45,506 nt of DNA from Verrucomicrobiota bacterium. Its GTDB lineage: Bacteria; Verrucomicrobiota; Verrucomicrobiia; Limisphaerales; UBA8199. The notes under the pieces are model-generated. The model was not told the DNA's origin. It ran no database searches and saw only the letters and a program-made list of their open reading frames with translations. The translations under genes and the position numbers were made by a program. Where the stretch lies: assembly GCA_029974925.1 (NCBI GenBank), contig JARKQH010000325.1:1-45506 (forward strand), written 5' to 3'. This document shows positions 24,923-34,294 of the stretch, in pieces; position 1 is the stretch's first letter; each line of letters opens with the position of its first letter.

Positions 24923-25906
24923 ATGGGACGCATTTACAACAACATTGTTGAAACGGTAGGCAACACGCCATTGGTCAGGCTGAACCGGGTGACGGAGGGT
25001 TTGCATGCCACGATTCTGCTCAAGTGCGAGTTTTTCAATCCACTGGGCAGCGTGAAGGACCGCATCGGAATGTCAATGATCGAGGACGCTGAGCGGAAGG
25101 GAATACTCAAGAAGGATACGGTTATCATCGAGCCAACGAGCGGCAACACGGGCATCGCGCTGGCGTTTGTAGCTGCCGCCAAAGGTTATCAGTTGATTCT
25201 CACAATGCCCGAAACGATGTCACTGGAGCGGCGCACGTTGCTGGCCATGCTCGGCGCCAGGCTGGTGCTGACGCCGGGAACCGAAGGCATGAAAGGCGCC
25301 ATCGCCCGCGCCGAACAACTGGCCAAGGAAACCCCCAACTCGTGGATTCCCCAGCAGTTCGAGAACGAGGCCAACCCCGCCATCCATGCCAAGACCACGG
25401 CGGAGGAAATCTGGCGTGATACCGACGGCAAGGTTGACATTCTGGTCGCGGCTGTGGGCACGGGCGGAACCATCACCGGTTGCACCGAAGTGATCAAATC
25501 CCGCAAACCGTCGTTCCAAGCCATCGCCGTCGAGCCCAAGGATTCCCCGGTCATCTCCCAAACTTTGGCCGGGCAGCCGCTCAAACCCGGCCCGCACAAG
25601 ATTCAAGGCACGGGCGCCGGTTTTATTCCAAAGAATCTGCACCTTAAGGACGCCAAAGGGAACCCGCAGATTGTCGAGTGCATTCAGGTGTCCAACGATG
25701 ACGCTTTTGCCATGGCGCGGCGCCTGGCCAAGGAGGAGGGCATCCTTGCCGGCATTTCCTCCGGCGCCAATGTCTGGGCAGCCATTGAAGTGGCCAAACG
25801 CCCGGAAAACAAAGGCAAAATGATCGTAACGGTCGCCTGCTCCACCGGCGAGCGTTACCTCAGTACTCCCCTCGCAGCCGAAGCGCGCGCCCAGGTCGGC
25901 GGCTGA
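24923..25906 (+). CDS. cysK: Cysteine synthase A (O-acetylserine sulfhydrylase)
   Basis: This 327-residue pyridoxal-phosphate enzyme makes L-cysteine from O-acetylserine and sulfide in the cytoplasm. Lys45 in [10 protein letters not shown] binds [13 protein letters not shown] is the substrate/cofactor loop, and GTGGTITG binds the PLP phosphate. The length is that of CysK/CysM-type enzymes; cystathionine beta-synthases would carry extra C-terminal domains. The track start at 24860 adds 21 residues that do not look like the family. ATG 24923 gives [20 protein letters not shown], the usual beginning. A serine acetyltransferase is not adjacent. Confidence 0.93.
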   Translation: MGRIYNNIVETVGNTPLVRLNRVTEGLHATILLKCEFFNPLGSVKDRIGMSMIEDAERKGILKKDTVIIEPTSGNTGIALAFVAAAKGYQLILTMPETMSLERRTLLAMLGARLVLTPGTEGMKGAIARAEQLAKETPNSWIPQQFENEANPAIHAKTTAEEIWRDTDGKVDILVAAVGTGGTITGCTEVIKSRKPSFQAIAVEPKDSPVISQTLAGQPLKPGPHKIQGTGAGFIPKNLHLKDAKGNPQIVECIQVSNDDAFAMARRLAKEEGILAGISSGANVWAAIEVAKRPENKGKMIVTVACSTGERYLSTPLAAEARAQVGG

Positions 25907-25949
25907 GCCGAGGTTGACGCCTCCGTCATTTTCGCGTTAGCCTGTCTTC

Positions 25950-26216
25950 ATGGCTAATGCGAGCAGAAAGAAGAGCCGGCGAAAAGCCGTCATGGTCGGC
26001 GTCGGTCTCGACTCCGACGGTCACAAACGGCTGACCACCGGCCCGAACTTCGTGCTTGTCGGGGGAACCGAGGAGACCCACGAGGTCATGACCGAGAAGG
26101 TCGTCAAAATCAATGAAAAACTCAACGCCCGGGGCAAGTCCCTCGATGAGGTAAGCGGCGAGGAGTTTGACGACATCGCCCATTCCGTCGGCCTCAAGCG
26201 ACAGCCTCCGGAATAA
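25950..26216 (+). CDS. Conserved small hypothetical protein
   Basis: This 88-residue soluble protein starts MANASRKKSRRKAVMVGVGLD, with a lysine/arginine-rich N-terminus, a central GPNFVLVGGTEETHEVMTEK and a charged C-terminus. No domain is recognised. The pattern resembles small conserved proteins seen across several bacterial groups, but I know no function. It stands between cysK and the nuo cluster with 43 and 81 bases of spacing. TTGACG (25914-25919) and TTAGCC (25937-25942) at a 17-base spacing would place transcription start almost at the ATG, so a leaderless message is possible. Confidence 0.7.
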   Translation: MANASRKKSRRKAVMVGVGLDSDGHKRLTTGPNFVLVGGTEETHEVMTEKVVKINEKLNARGKSLDEVSGEEFDDIAHSVGLKRQPPE

Positions 26217-26297
26217 ACCCGGCGCGGGCGATTTGTCCTTTTGACGCTTGCCCCGTTGCGCGGCTGGGGTGACTGATGGTATTGTTTAGGAACTGGA

Positions 26298-26678
26298 ATG
26301 ACACCGCCTGAACCCAGTTCATACCTTGTCCTGGCGCTGCTGCTGGTCGCCGCCCTGCTGTTTGGGCTCACGCCGCTGGCGCTGGCGTGGCTTTGGGCCC
26401 GGTTTTTTTCCCCCGCCAAGCCCGGCCCCACGAAGCACGCCATTTACGAATGCGGCTTGGAATCGCGCGGTGACGCCTGGATCCAGTTCCGGTCCGGCTA
26501 TTATCTTTACGCAATTTTGTTTCTGATTTTCGACGTCGAGACGGTCTTCCTCCTTCCCTTTGCGGTCGCGTTCGGCGGCCTTTCGATCGGCGGGTTCGTG
26601 GCCATGATGGTTTTTATCCTCCTGCTGGCCGAGGGCCTCGTATGGGCCTGGCAAAAAGGCGTGCTGGCCTGGAAGTGA
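26298..26678 (+). CDS. nuoA: NADH-quinone oxidoreductase subunit A
   Basis: This 126-residue inner-membrane protein has three hydrophobic helices and belongs to the complex I membrane arm at the junction with the quinone-binding module. [44 protein letters not shown] contains the loop that closes near the quinone site and is diagnostic for NuoA. A Shine-Dalgarno-like AGGA lies 7 bases before the ATG. It is the first gene of a 12-gene complex I cluster. Its stop codon overlaps a possible GTG start of nuoB, and the safer nuoB ATG lies 21 bases further on. Confidence 0.95.
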   Translation: MTPPEPSSYLVLALLLVAALLFGLTPLALAWLWARFFSPAKPGPTKHAIYECGLESRGDAWIQFRSGYYLYAILFLIFDVETVFLLPFAVAFGGLSIGGFVAMMVFILLLAEGLVWAWQKGVLAWK

Positions 26679-26698
26679 GAATTTCCGCCCCCCCGGCC

Positions 26699-27319
26699 AT
26701 GATGGACGAAGGATTACGCAGCGAACTGGGCAAGCAGGGGATTTTCACCACCACGCTCGAGGAGCTTTACAACTGGGGCCGCAAAAACTCCGTGTGGCCA
26801 CTCGGCTTCGGCCTGGCGTGCTGCGCCATTGAGATGATTGCGGCTTCCATGGCCCGGTGGGACCTCGCCCGCTTTGGCGCGGAAGTCTTCCGTCCCTCCC
26901 CGCGGCAGGCGGACCTGATGATTGTAGCCGGCACCGTCACCAAGAAAATGGCTCCGCAGGTGGTGCGGCTTTACAACCAGATGCCCGAGCCGAAATACGT
27001 CATTGCCATGGGCGCCTGCGCCATTTCCGGCGGCCCCTTCAAGCAGGGCTACAATGTCCTCAAGGGTATTGACCGCTACATCCCCGTGGACGTGCATATT
27101 CCAGGCTGCCCACCCCGGCCCGAAGCGTTGCTCCACGCCTTCATGAAGTTGCAGCAACTCATTGACGCGCAGGCGCTCACGGGAGGCAGCCGGCCCCGCC
27201 ATCTCCTCCCTGAGGCGCCTTCCGAATTCCTGGTGCCGGAATACGGCCCCCACGACCTCGAGCCCCCGAAGAACCCGGACGTCTGGTGCCCGCCCGTCGT
27301 CGGTGGGCGGGAAACTTGA
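26699..27319 (+). CDS. nuoB: NADH-quinone oxidoreductase subunit B
   Basis: This 206-residue peripheral subunit of complex I carries the terminal iron-sulfur cluster N2 that passes electrons to quinone. The tandem cysteines of LACCAIEM, the Cys in GACAISGG and the Cys in PGCPPRPEA are all present, so N2 should be intact. The start is chosen at ATG 26699 ([11 protein letters not shown]); ATG 26702 is equally possible. A GTG at 26675 would overlap the nuoA stop as GTGA and lengthen the protein by eight residues. The C-terminal tail of about 40 residues after the last motif is longer than minimal NuoB proteins. Confidence 0.94.
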   Translation: MMDEGLRSELGKQGIFTTTLEELYNWGRKNSVWPLGFGLACCAIEMIAASMARWDLARFGAEVFRPSPRQADLMIVAGTVTKKMAPQVVRLYNQMPEPKYVIAMGACAISGGPFKQGYNVLKGIDRYIPVDVHIPGCPPRPEALLHAFMKLQQLIDAQALTGGSRPRHLLPEAPSEFLVPEYGPHDLEPPKNPDVWCPPVVGGRET

Positions 27320-27344
27320 GACCCCGCTTCAGGACCTCCACACC

Positions 27345-27986
27345 ATGGAATCGCTTGAACAGCTCAAGGCTCGCCTGGCTCAAGCCCTGCCCGCCGCCCG
27401 GCTCGAGTTGGTCCCCAACGACAGCCCGGCGGGGCAACCCTCACTCCTGGTCAACAAGGAGGCCGCACTGGAGGTCGCCCGTTTCTTGCGCGATGACGCC
27501 CGCCTCAGGCTCGATTATGTGTCGAACGTCACCGGTGTGGATTGGCTCGACACCGCCGTGACCCGCAAAGTGCGGTCCAGGCAGGTCATTGAAGGCATCG
27601 AACGCGAAATCGAACAAACCTTCGAGGAGAAGAAGCCCGGCTTTCTGGAGGTTGTCTATCATCTTTATTCGATGGAGCTCAAACACGGCCCCTTGGTGCT
27701 CCGCCTGCGCACCGGGAACCGCTCGCACGACATCCATCTGCCCTCCCTGACCCCGGTCTGGCGCGGGGCCGAGTTTCAGGAACGCGAAGTGTTCGATCTC
27801 TATGGCGTCGTGTTTGACGGCCATCCCGATTTGCGCCGCATCTTGATGTGGGACGAATTCCAGGATTTTCCCATGCGCAAGGATTACGTGGGGCCCGACG
27901 ACTTCGAATACGAGCCGACCGCCCATGGCGAGGTGCTCGAACGAGCGCGCCGGCATGAGCAGTCCCCGGAGGTGCCGCGCCCGTGA
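27345..27986 (+). CDS. nuoC: NADH-quinone oxidoreductase subunit C
   Basis: This 213-residue hydrophilic subunit of the 30-kDa family supports the Q-module with NuoB and NuoD. The family signature [27 protein letters not shown] runs into FPMRKDY near residue 185. An AGGA about ten bases upstream supports ATG 27345; the track start at 27162 reads back through nuoB. The stop overlaps a GTG of nuoD as GTGA, so translation of nuoD is probably coupled. NuoC and NuoD are separate here, not fused as in some gammaproteobacteria. Confidence 0.93.
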   Translation: MESLEQLKARLAQALPAARLELVPNDSPAGQPSLLVNKEAALEVARFLRDDARLRLDYVSNVTGVDWLDTAVTRKVRSRQVIEGIEREIEQTFEEKKPGFLEVVYHLYSMELKHGPLVLRLRTGNRSHDIHLPSLTPVWRGAEFQEREVFDLYGVVFDGHPDLRRILMWDEFQDFPMRKDYVGPDDFEYEPTAHGEVLERARRHEQSPEVPRP

Positions 27987-29170
27987 CTGCCGCCGAGTCC
28001 ATCCCGTCTCCCATGACCGCCGGAAAAAATTATGAGTTGCGCCCCAAAACGGCGCGCGCGGGTGAACCGGAAGCCGGCCTGCTCGAAATCTCCATGGGGC
28101 CGCAACACCCCTCGACTCACGGGGTTTTCCGCATGGACGTCGTTCTGGACGGGGAACGGGTCGTCAAGCTCAAGCCGGTGTTCGGGTACCTGCATCGGAA
28201 CCATGAGAAAATTGGCGAGACGACCACCTACCTGGGGTCGCTCCCCTACACCGACCGGCTGGATTATTTCTGCTCGCTCACGAACAACTGGGCGTATTGC
28301 CTGACGGTGGAGAAACTCGCCGGCCTTCAGCCACCCGAGCGCGCGGAATACATTCGCGTCATCACGGCCGAGCTGACCCGCCTGCAGAATCATACCTGCC
28401 TGGCGGGTTTCCTTCTGCAGGACATGGGGGCCTCCGGCACCCCATTGATGTATGCCTTTCGCGAGCGGGAAAAAATTCTCGATCTGTTCGAGTCGCTGAC
28501 CGGTGCCCGCATGATGTGCAATTACTTCCGCTTCGGCGGCTGCCGTTGCGACCTCCCGCCGGGCTGGCTCGATGCCGTCCGCCGCCTCGTTGACGGATTC
28601 CCCCGGTTTCTCGACGAGTACGAGCGCCTGCTCAATGAGAATGAGATTCTCATGTCGCGCACCCAGGGGGTGGGGGTGCTTCCGGCCAACCTTGCGGTGA
28701 ATGCCAGCATAACCGGCCCCATGCTCCGCGCCAGCGGCGTTAATTACGACATCCGAAAGGTTGACCGGTACGGCATCTACGACCGTTTTTCCTTCCGGGT
28801 TCCCCTCGGCGATCAGGGCGACGTTTACGACCGGTACCTGGTCCGCATGCTGGAGATGCGCGAATCCTTGAAGATTCTGGACCAGGCCCTCCGCGACATT
28901 CCCGAAGGCCCGATCTTGGATCCCAAGGCCAGGCTCCGCGGCTTTCGCCCCAAACCGGGGGAAGCCTACGGCCGGATTGAAGCCCCCAAAGGCGAGCTTG
29001 GTTTCTACCTTATCAGCGACGGCTCGCCCAATCCCTACCGCTACCGCGTTCGCCCCCCCAGTTTCATCAACCTGACCGTGCTGGAGGATATGTGCCTCGG
29101 CCACCACGTTGCCGATGTCGTCATTATCCTTGGTAGTGTGGATATTGTGCTTGGCGAGGTGGACCGCTAG
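27983..29170 (+). CDS. nuoD: NADH-quinone oxidoreductase subunit D
   Basis: This 395-residue subunit of the 49-kDa family forms the quinone-binding pocket with NuoB. Diagnostic stretches are [21 protein letters not shown] (the His and Thr of the quinone site), [31 protein letters not shown] and the C-terminal [11 protein letters not shown]. It belongs to the same fold as the large subunit of group 4 NiFe hydrogenases, but the nickel-binding cysteines are absent. GTG 27983 overlaps the nuoC stop; ATG 28013 is an alternative that would remove ten residues. nuoI follows after 18 bases. Confidence 0.94.
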   Translation: MTAAESIPSPMTAGKNYELRPKTARAGEPEAGLLEISMGPQHPSTHGVFRMDVVLDGERVVKLKPVFGYLHRNHEKIGETTTYLGSLPYTDRLDYFCSLTNNWAYCLTVEKLAGLQPPERAEYIRVITAELTRLQNHTCLAGFLLQDMGASGTPLMYAFREREKILDLFESLTGARMMCNYFRFGGCRCDLPPGWLDAVRRLVDGFPRFLDEYERLLNENEILMSRTQGVGVLPANLAVNASITGPMLRASGVNYDIRKVDRYGIYDRFSFRVPLGDQGDVYDRYLVRMLEMRESLKILDQALRDIPEGPILDPKARLRGFRPKPGEAYGRIEAPKGELGFYLISDGSPNPYRYRVRPPSFINLTVLEDMCLGHHVADVVIILGSVDIVLGEVDR

Positions 29171-29188
29171 CTGGGGCAAAAACAATTT

Positions 29189-29797
29189 ATGCTTGGCGAA
29201 GGAATCATCAAAGGTTTGGCCGAAACCGGCCGGAATTTTCTCGGCAGCTACTTCGAGCCGGACCGCCTGGTGACCGTCCAATACCCCGAAGAACGGTTGC
29301 CCGCGCCAGAAACCGCCCGCACCTTCCCCTTCCTCGTTTACGACGGCGACGATTGGCAAAAAGGCTTGCGCTGTGTGGCCTGCCAGATTTGCGAGAAGGA
29401 GTGCCCGCCCCAATGCATCTATATCGTCAAGGACATCACCAAGAAACCCGATTACATCGGCAAACTGCAATTCCAGCCGAAGGTCTTTGACATTGATCTG
29501 TCGGTGTGCATGAGCTGCCAAATTTGTGTGGAGGTTTGCCCTTTCGATGCCATCAAAATGGACGTCGAATTCGAGTTGAGCACGACGGACCGCTTTGGCC
29601 GGTTGCTGCTCCACAAGGCGGAACTGGCCAAACCCAACGAGTACTATCACAAGATTCATCCCGCCGAAGCGGCCGAGGTGGACGCCCGCCTGGCCGCTGA
29701 AAAGGCCAAGGCACTCGCCAAAACCCAGGCCGACGCCGCGGGCAAGTCCGTCTCGCCCAAACCCGCGCTCAAACCGCTGGCACCGGCGTCCGGGTGA
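29189..29797 (+). CDS. nuoI: NADH-quinone oxidoreductase subunit I (2x4Fe-4S)
   Basis: This 202-residue ferredoxin-like subunit binds clusters N6a and N6b, which pass electrons toward NuoB. Two typical sets are visible: CVACQICEKECP near residue 65 and CMSCQICVEVCP near residue 108. A C-terminal extension of about 50 residues is rich in Ala, Lys and Pro and looks disordered. In the 11-subunit cluster without NuoEFG, NuoI is the natural entry point for electrons from a soluble donor such as ferredoxin. Whether that happens here or a separate nuoEFG locus exists cannot be seen. A 97-base gap follows before nuoH. Confidence 0.94.
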   Translation: MLGEGIIKGLAETGRNFLGSYFEPDRLVTVQYPEERLPAPETARTFPFLVYDGDDWQKGLRCVACQICEKECPPQCIYIVKDITKKPDYIGKLQFQPKVFDIDLSVCMSCQICVEVCPFDAIKMDVEFELSTTDRFGRLLLHKAELAKPNEYYHKIHPAEAAEVDARLAAEKAKALAKTQADAAGKSVSPKPALKPLAPASG

Positions 29798-29897
29798 TGT
29801 CCAACCCTCGCTTGCTGCGGATTCAAACCTGCGTCATAATTGACTTCAATCAACTTCCGACCAGGCGGTTTGATATTAAGGTCGGCCGGGTTGGGTG

Positions 29898-31085
29898 ATG
29901 GCTGAGAAACTCGACCAGATTTTTGTCCAAGCGAAGCACGAACTGGTGCGCTGGCTGCTGTGCCACGTGCCCGGCGCGTGGGCCGAGGTCCTTTCCGCTC
30001 TCCTCTCCATTGCGACTCTGCTGGTTGCCTTCGCCGCCCTGTTCGCATTGACCACCCTCCTGGAACGCAAAGGCCTGGGCCGGATCCAGAATCGCTACGG
30101 TCCCAACCGGGTTGGGCCGTTCGGTCTGCTGCAACCGGTTGCCGACGGCATCAAGGCGCTTACCAAGGAGGATGTCGTTCCTCGCGCCGCCGACCAGGTG
30201 GTGCATTTTATCGCGCCGCTGGTGTTGGTGGTGCCGGTCTTTCTGGCCCTGGCGGTTCTCCCGGTCGGCCGCAACATGGTGGTGGTGGACCTGGACGCCG
30301 GCTTGCTGTTCTTCTTCGCCGTGGGTGCGGCCACCGAGTTGTCCGTGTTCATGGCCGGCTGGTCGAGCCGAAACAAATATTCTCTGCTCGGTGCGATGCG
30401 CGCCATTGCTCAAATGATCAGCTATGAGGTGCCCTTGATTCTCTCGGCGGTGACCGTGGTCATGATGGCGGGGTCGCTCTCCACCGTTCGCATTGTAGAG
30501 GTTCAGGCCGGCTTTTCCGGCTGGCTGCCGCACTGGCATGTGCTGACCCCTTGGGGCCTTGCGGGGTTCCTTCTGTTCCTGATTGCCGCCGCCGCCGAGG
30601 CCAATCGTTGCCCGTTCGACCTGCCGGAAGGGGAGTCGGAAATCATTGCCGGCTATTACATCGAATACTCCGGCTTCAAATTCGCCCTCTTTTTCCTGGG
30701 CGAATACATCGGCCTGTTTGCCGTCAGCGGCCTGGCAATCACCCTTTTCCTGGGCGGTTGGACCGCCCCGCTGCCGTTTGTGCAGTGGGTGCCCTCGTAT
30801 GTCTGGTTCTTCCTCAAGCTGCTTTCGCTGATTGCTTTCTTCATTTGGGTTCGCGGCACCCTGCCGCGCTTGCGCATGGACCAGTTGATGAGTTTTGCCT
30901 GGAAATTCATGCTGCCCCTCTCGCTGATCAACCTGTTGGCGGCCGGCTTGTGGCGTTTTTTGCCGGAGGGTCTCACCCGGTGGGCGTTCTGTTCCCTTTT
31001 GTTGGCCGCCGCTTATATCGGCCTTGGCCGCAGCCTTGTCCAGCGGCGGAATCTGGGCAGGCGAACGTACCGATTTGCCGAATGA
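29898..31085 (+). CDS. nuoH: NADH-quinone oxidoreductase subunit H
   Basis: This 395-residue membrane subunit has about eight helices and connects the quinone site with the proton-pumping arm. Diagnostic segments are ERKGLGRIQNRYGPNRVGPFGLLQPVADGIK, AEANRCPFDLPEGESEIIAGYYIEYSG and MDQLMSFAWKFMLPLSL. The acidic residues in the PEGESEI loop, which link quinone chemistry to pumping in the family, are kept. ATG 29898 is preceded directly by an in-frame GTG (29895). The gap before it (29798-29897) shows no further gene. The order I-H-J-K-L-M-M-N is continuous from here. Confidence 0.94.
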   Translation: MAEKLDQIFVQAKHELVRWLLCHVPGAWAEVLSALLSIATLLVAFAALFALTTLLERKGLGRIQNRYGPNRVGPFGLLQPVADGIKALTKEDVVPRAADQVVHFIAPLVLVVPVFLALAVLPVGRNMVVVDLDAGLLFFFAVGAATELSVFMAGWSSRNKYSLLGAMRAIAQMISYEVPLILSAVTVVMMAGSLSTVRIVEVQAGFSGWLPHWHVLTPWGLAGFLLFLIAAAAEANRCPFDLPEGESEIIAGYYIEYSGFKFALFFLGEYIGLFAVSGLAITLFLGGWTAPLPFVQWVPSYVWFFLKLLSLIAFFIWVRGTLPRLRMDQLMSFAWKFMLPLSLINLLAAGLWRFLPEGLTRWAFCSLLLAAAYIGLGRSLVQRRNLGRRTYRFAE

Positions 31086-31109
31086 GCCCTTTCGCCATCT
31101 GTCTAATTC

Positions 31110-31655
31110 ATGACCGCTGATTTTCTCATCCTCAGCCTTCTGACCCTTGTTGGCGCGGTGGCCGCTGTCTCCCTCCGCAACCTCGTTCACTGTGCCCTGG
31201 CGCTCGCTGCGGCCCTGGCAGGCCTGGCCGGACTCTACCTCCACCTTCAGGCCCAATTTGTCGGTTTTGCCCAGCTTTTGGTTTATGTCGGGGCGGTGGC
31301 GATCCTCATCGTGTTCGCGATTCTGCTAACCCGAGGCAGCGACTCCGAACCGGATGGTCCTCCGGCCACTCGGGGCTGGGTTCCGGGCGCGGGGCTGGCT
31401 GCGGCCGCTGCCGGCCTGGTTGTGGCGGCGATCCTGAGCAGTCGCGCTCTCGCGCCCTCCTTGCAGTCCTCCCCCGAGGCGCCCGTCCGCGCCATCGGTG
31501 AACAGCTCATGACGCGGTATGTTTTGGCCCTCGAGTTGATCGGCATCTTGCTGACGGCGGCCTTGATCGGCGCAGTGATTATTGCCATGACCCTTCCAAG
31601 TCGGCGGAGCGCCGAACACAAACCTCAATCTCGAACCTCGATCCCGGACCTGTGA
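31110..31655 (+). CDS. nuoJ: NADH-quinone oxidoreductase subunit J
   Basis: This 181-residue membrane subunit has about five helices; its third helix normally bends during turnover. LRNLVHCALALAAALAGLAGLY and VGFAQLLVYVGAVAILIVFAI are typical NuoJ motifs. The last 25 residues (PSRRSAEHKPQSRTSIPDL) are hydrophilic and lie over a short imperfect repeat, CTCGAACCTCGAT versus CCTCGATTCTCGA. The true C-terminus is therefore poorly conserved and may have grown by local duplication. It follows nuoH by 24 bases. Confidence 0.92.
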   Translation: MTADFLILSLLTLVGAVAAVSLRNLVHCALALAAALAGLAGLYLHLQAQFVGFAQLLVYVGAVAILIVFAILLTRGSDSEPDGPPATRGWVPGAGLAAAAAGLVVAAILSSRALAPSLQSSPEAPVRAIGEQLMTRYVLALELIGILLTAALIGAVIIAMTLPSRRSAEHKPQSRTSIPDL

Positions 31656-31713
31656 GCCTCGATTCTCGAACTCAAACGGTTGAGCCGGTGAGGACACTGC
31701 GGAGGGCGGAAGG

Positions 31714-32025
31714 GTGACACCGCTGCACGCCACGCTCTTGGTTTCCGCTTTGTTGTTTGGCGTGGGATTGGCGGGCGCCTTGGCCCGCCGCAACGCCATT
31801 GGGGTGCTGATCGGCATCGAGTTGATGTTCAACGCCGCCAACTTGAACTTCATTGCCTTCTGGCGTTACGGCCCCCATCCCGAAGCACTGACTGGCATCC
31901 TGTTCGTCCTTTTCTCCATCGCGATTGCCGCGGCCGAAGCCGCCGTCGGGCTCGCGCTGATCATCGCCCTCTACCGCCACTGCCGGACGGTCCACCTCGA
32001 CAAAGTGAACTCGTTGAAAGGATGA
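31714..32025 (+). CDS. nuoK: NADH-quinone oxidoreductase subunit K
   Basis: This 103-residue, three-helix membrane subunit is homologous to MrpC of sodium/proton antiporters. IGIELMFNAANLNFIAF and FVLFSIAIAAAEAAVGLALIIALY carry the two conserved glutamates used in proton relay. The start is GTG 31714, backed by a strong GGAGGG...AAGG ribosome-binding site directly before it. It ends 7 bases before the nuoL GTG. Confidence 0.93.
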   Translation: MTPLHATLLVSALLFGVGLAGALARRNAIGVLIGIELMFNAANLNFIAFWRYGPHPEALTGILFVLFSIAIAAAEAAVGLALIIALYRHCRTVHLDKVNSLKG

Positions 32026-32032
32026 TTGCGAC

Positions 32033-34294
32033 GTGAACGCTCAGGACGCCATCGTCAAACTGCTCTGGCTCGCGCCGGTTTTGCCCCTGGCGACAGGCGG
32101 GGTTTGCGCGCTCCTGAAGCGCCGCCACCGCGCGGCTGCGGCCAGCCTGGCGATCGGGTCTGTCAGTGCATCCCTGTTGCTGGCGGTCTGGGCATTGGCC
32201 GCGACCGTGCGGGAGCCCGACCCCGTCCGGCACGTCGTTAACTTCAACTGGTTCCAGGCCGGCAATGCCTGGATTGGTCTCGGCTGGGTGCTCGATCCCC
32301 TTTCCGCCGTCATGCTGGTTATGGTGGCACTGGTGTCGTTGCTCATTTTCGTCTTTAGCGTCGGGTACATGGCCCACGACGAGAATTTCACCCGCTTTTT
32401 CTGTTTCCTCTCCCTGTTCGCGGGCGCCATGCTTGGCTTGGTCATCGCCAACAGCCTGTTGCTGCTGTTTGGGTGCTGGGAACTGGTCGGCCTGACTTCC
32501 TATCTGCTCATTGGTTTCTGGTATCACAAACCCAGCGCGGCGGCCGCGGCGAAAAAAGCTTTCATCACGACTCGAATCGGGGATCTCGCCTTCTTGTTGG
32601 GAATGATCTGGCTCTATGCGGAAACAGGCACGTTGCTGTTCTACGATCAGGGCAGGGGATGCCTGGAGCAATCCGCGTTGAACCTCCTGGCGCTCCGGAC
32701 CGCCGGCCTCGGCGTCGCGGTGGCAACAGCCGTGGGCTTGCTGCTGTTCCTCGGCGCCATGGGAAAATCCGGCCAGGTGCCCCTTCATGTCTGGCTGCCG
32801 GACGCCATGGAAGGTCCGACGCCAGTCAGCGCCCTGATTCATGCCGCCACGATGGTCGCCGCGGGCGTATTCTTGATGGCGCGCGTTCATCCGCTGGTCG
32901 CGATGACCGACGCGGACATCAAACCTACCGGGCTTTACGCGCAGAGCATTCCGGGCGACGCGGCTGCTTGCAGGCCAGGCGGGGTGCAGAAGATTCCGAT
33001 CACACCGCCCGGGCAGGCTGGCCACGACCTGAATCTCCCCGTGGACCCCAATGCTCCTGGTCGGACAACCGTTTCCACCGCCCTGAAAGTGGTCACGTGG
33101 GTGGGAGTTTTGACCGCCCTGTTTGCTGCGAGCGTTGCCGTCGCTCAGACGGACATCAAACGCATCCTGGCCTACTCGACGGTTTCACAGCTCGGTTTCA
33201 TGATGCTCGGCTTGGGAACCGGCGGCGTTGCCGTGGGCATGTTCCACCTGATTACCCACGCGTTTTTCAAGGCGTTGCTGTTTCTGGGAGCGGGCTCCGT
33301 GATTCATGGCTGTCATGAGGAGCAGGACATTCGGCGCATGGGCGGCTTGGGAAAACTCATGCCCGTCACGTTCAGTACCTACGCCATCGGCATGATGGCA
33401 TTGAGTGGTGTCCCCATTCTGTTTTCGGGCTTCTGGAGCAAGGATGAAATTCTGCACGCGGCACACGGCTGGCCCGTGTCCCGCCTCCCTTTTCTAATCG
33501 CGGTGCTGGCGGCGCTCCTTACCGCCTTTTACATGACCCGGCAAATCTGTTACGTGTTTCTTGGAGTCTGGCGCGGTTCTCCGGGCAACGCCGGGGATCC
33601 CCGGAAAGTCACCGCCCCATCTCATGCGGGCCGGGACACTTCCTCCTCAGGCGGGTTGCCTCATGAGAGCCCCGCCGTCATGACCGTCCCGCTCCTCGTT
33701 CTGGCGGTTGGCAGCGTTGTGCTCGGGTTCTTCGGCACGCCGGCCTGGCCCTGGTTTCAGGGCTTTCTGCTGGGCCGTCGCGAATCCCTGGAACTCGGCC
33801 GTTTGCTGGCGGGGGGCACGCTTGGCCTGATGGCCCTTTCCGCGCTGGTGGCGGGCGTGGGAATTCTCGTTGGATACTGGCTTTACGGCCGCCGTCCACC
33901 AGGCGCGGCCGATGAATCCGACCCCCTCGAGCATTTCCATCCGGCCGTTTTTTCCGTTCTGCGCCGCAAGTACTGCTTCGACGAACTGTACGACGTGGCG
34001 CTGGTCCGGCCGACGGCCGCCTTCGCGCGTGCCTGCCATTGGGCGGACCAGGTGCTTTGGGGCGGAGCGGTTCGAGCGGTTTCCAGGGTGACCACCGCGC
34101 TTTCGTGGGCGAGCCGCCTGGTGGACGAATACTTCGTGAACGCCGGTTTTGACCGGGTTTGCGACGGACTGAGCCGGGGCGGCGGTCACTGTTCGCGATT
34201 CCAGAACGGCCAGCCGCAGCGCTATCTCCGAGCCATCGCCGTGGGTTTGCTCGTCCTGGCCTTGCTGCTCCTGTGGGGATGTCGGACCGTATGA
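32033..34294 (+). CDS. nuoL: NADH-quinone oxidoreductase subunit L, enlarged
   Basis: This 753-residue proton-pumping subunit is long for the family (E. coli NuoL is 613). Core motifs are intact: FGCWELVGLTSYLLIGFW, GAMGKSGQVPLHVWLPDAMEGPTPVSALIHAATMVAAG, QTDIKRILAYSTVSQLGFM and LPFLIAVLAALLTAFYMTRQ. Two additions stand out. A loop of about 55 extra residues (roughly 290-360: HPLVAMTDADIKPTG...DPNAPGR) lies between two membrane helices. The amphipathic lateral helix after DELYD has about 80 residues before the last membrane helix, against about 50 in E. coli as I recall it. A longer lateral helix fits the second NuoM encoded downstream. The start is GTG 32033; the stop overlaps the first nuoM as ATGA. 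Confidence 0.93.
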   Translation: MNAQDAIVKLLWLAPVLPLATGGVCALLKRRHRAAAASLAIGSVSASLLLAVWALAATVREPDPVRHVVNFNWFQAGNAWIGLGWVLDPLSAVMLVMVALVSLLIFVFSVGYMAHDENFTRFFCFLSLFAGAMLGLVIANSLLLLFGCWELVGLTSYLLIGFWYHKPSAAAAAKKAFITTRIGDLAFLLGMIWLYAETGTLLFYDQGRGCLEQSALNLLALRTAGLGVAVATAVGLLLFLGAMGKSGQVPLHVWLPDAMEGPTPVSALIHAATMVAAGVFLMARVHPLVAMTDADIKPTGLYAQSIPGDAAACRPGGVQKIPITPPGQAGHDLNLPVDPNAPGRTTVSTALKVVTWVGVLTALFAASVAVAQTDIKRILAYSTVSQLGFMMLGLGTGGVAVGMFHLITHAFFKALLFLGAGSVIHGCHEEQDIRRMGGLGKLMPVTFSTYAIGMMALSGVPILFSGFWSKDEILHAAHGWPVSRLPFLIAVLAALLTAFYMTRQICYVFLGVWRGSPGNAGDPRKVTAPSHAGRDTSSSGGLPHESPAVMTVPLLVLAVGSVVLGFFGTPAWPWFQGFLLGRRESLELGRLLAGGTLGLMALSALVAGVGILVGYWLYGRRPPGAADESDPLEHFHPAVFSVLRRKYCFDELYDVALVRPTAAFARACHWADQVLWGGAVRAVSRVTTALSWASRLVDEYFVNAGFDRVCDGLSRGGGHCSRFQNGQPQRYLRAIAVGLLVLALLLLWGCRTV

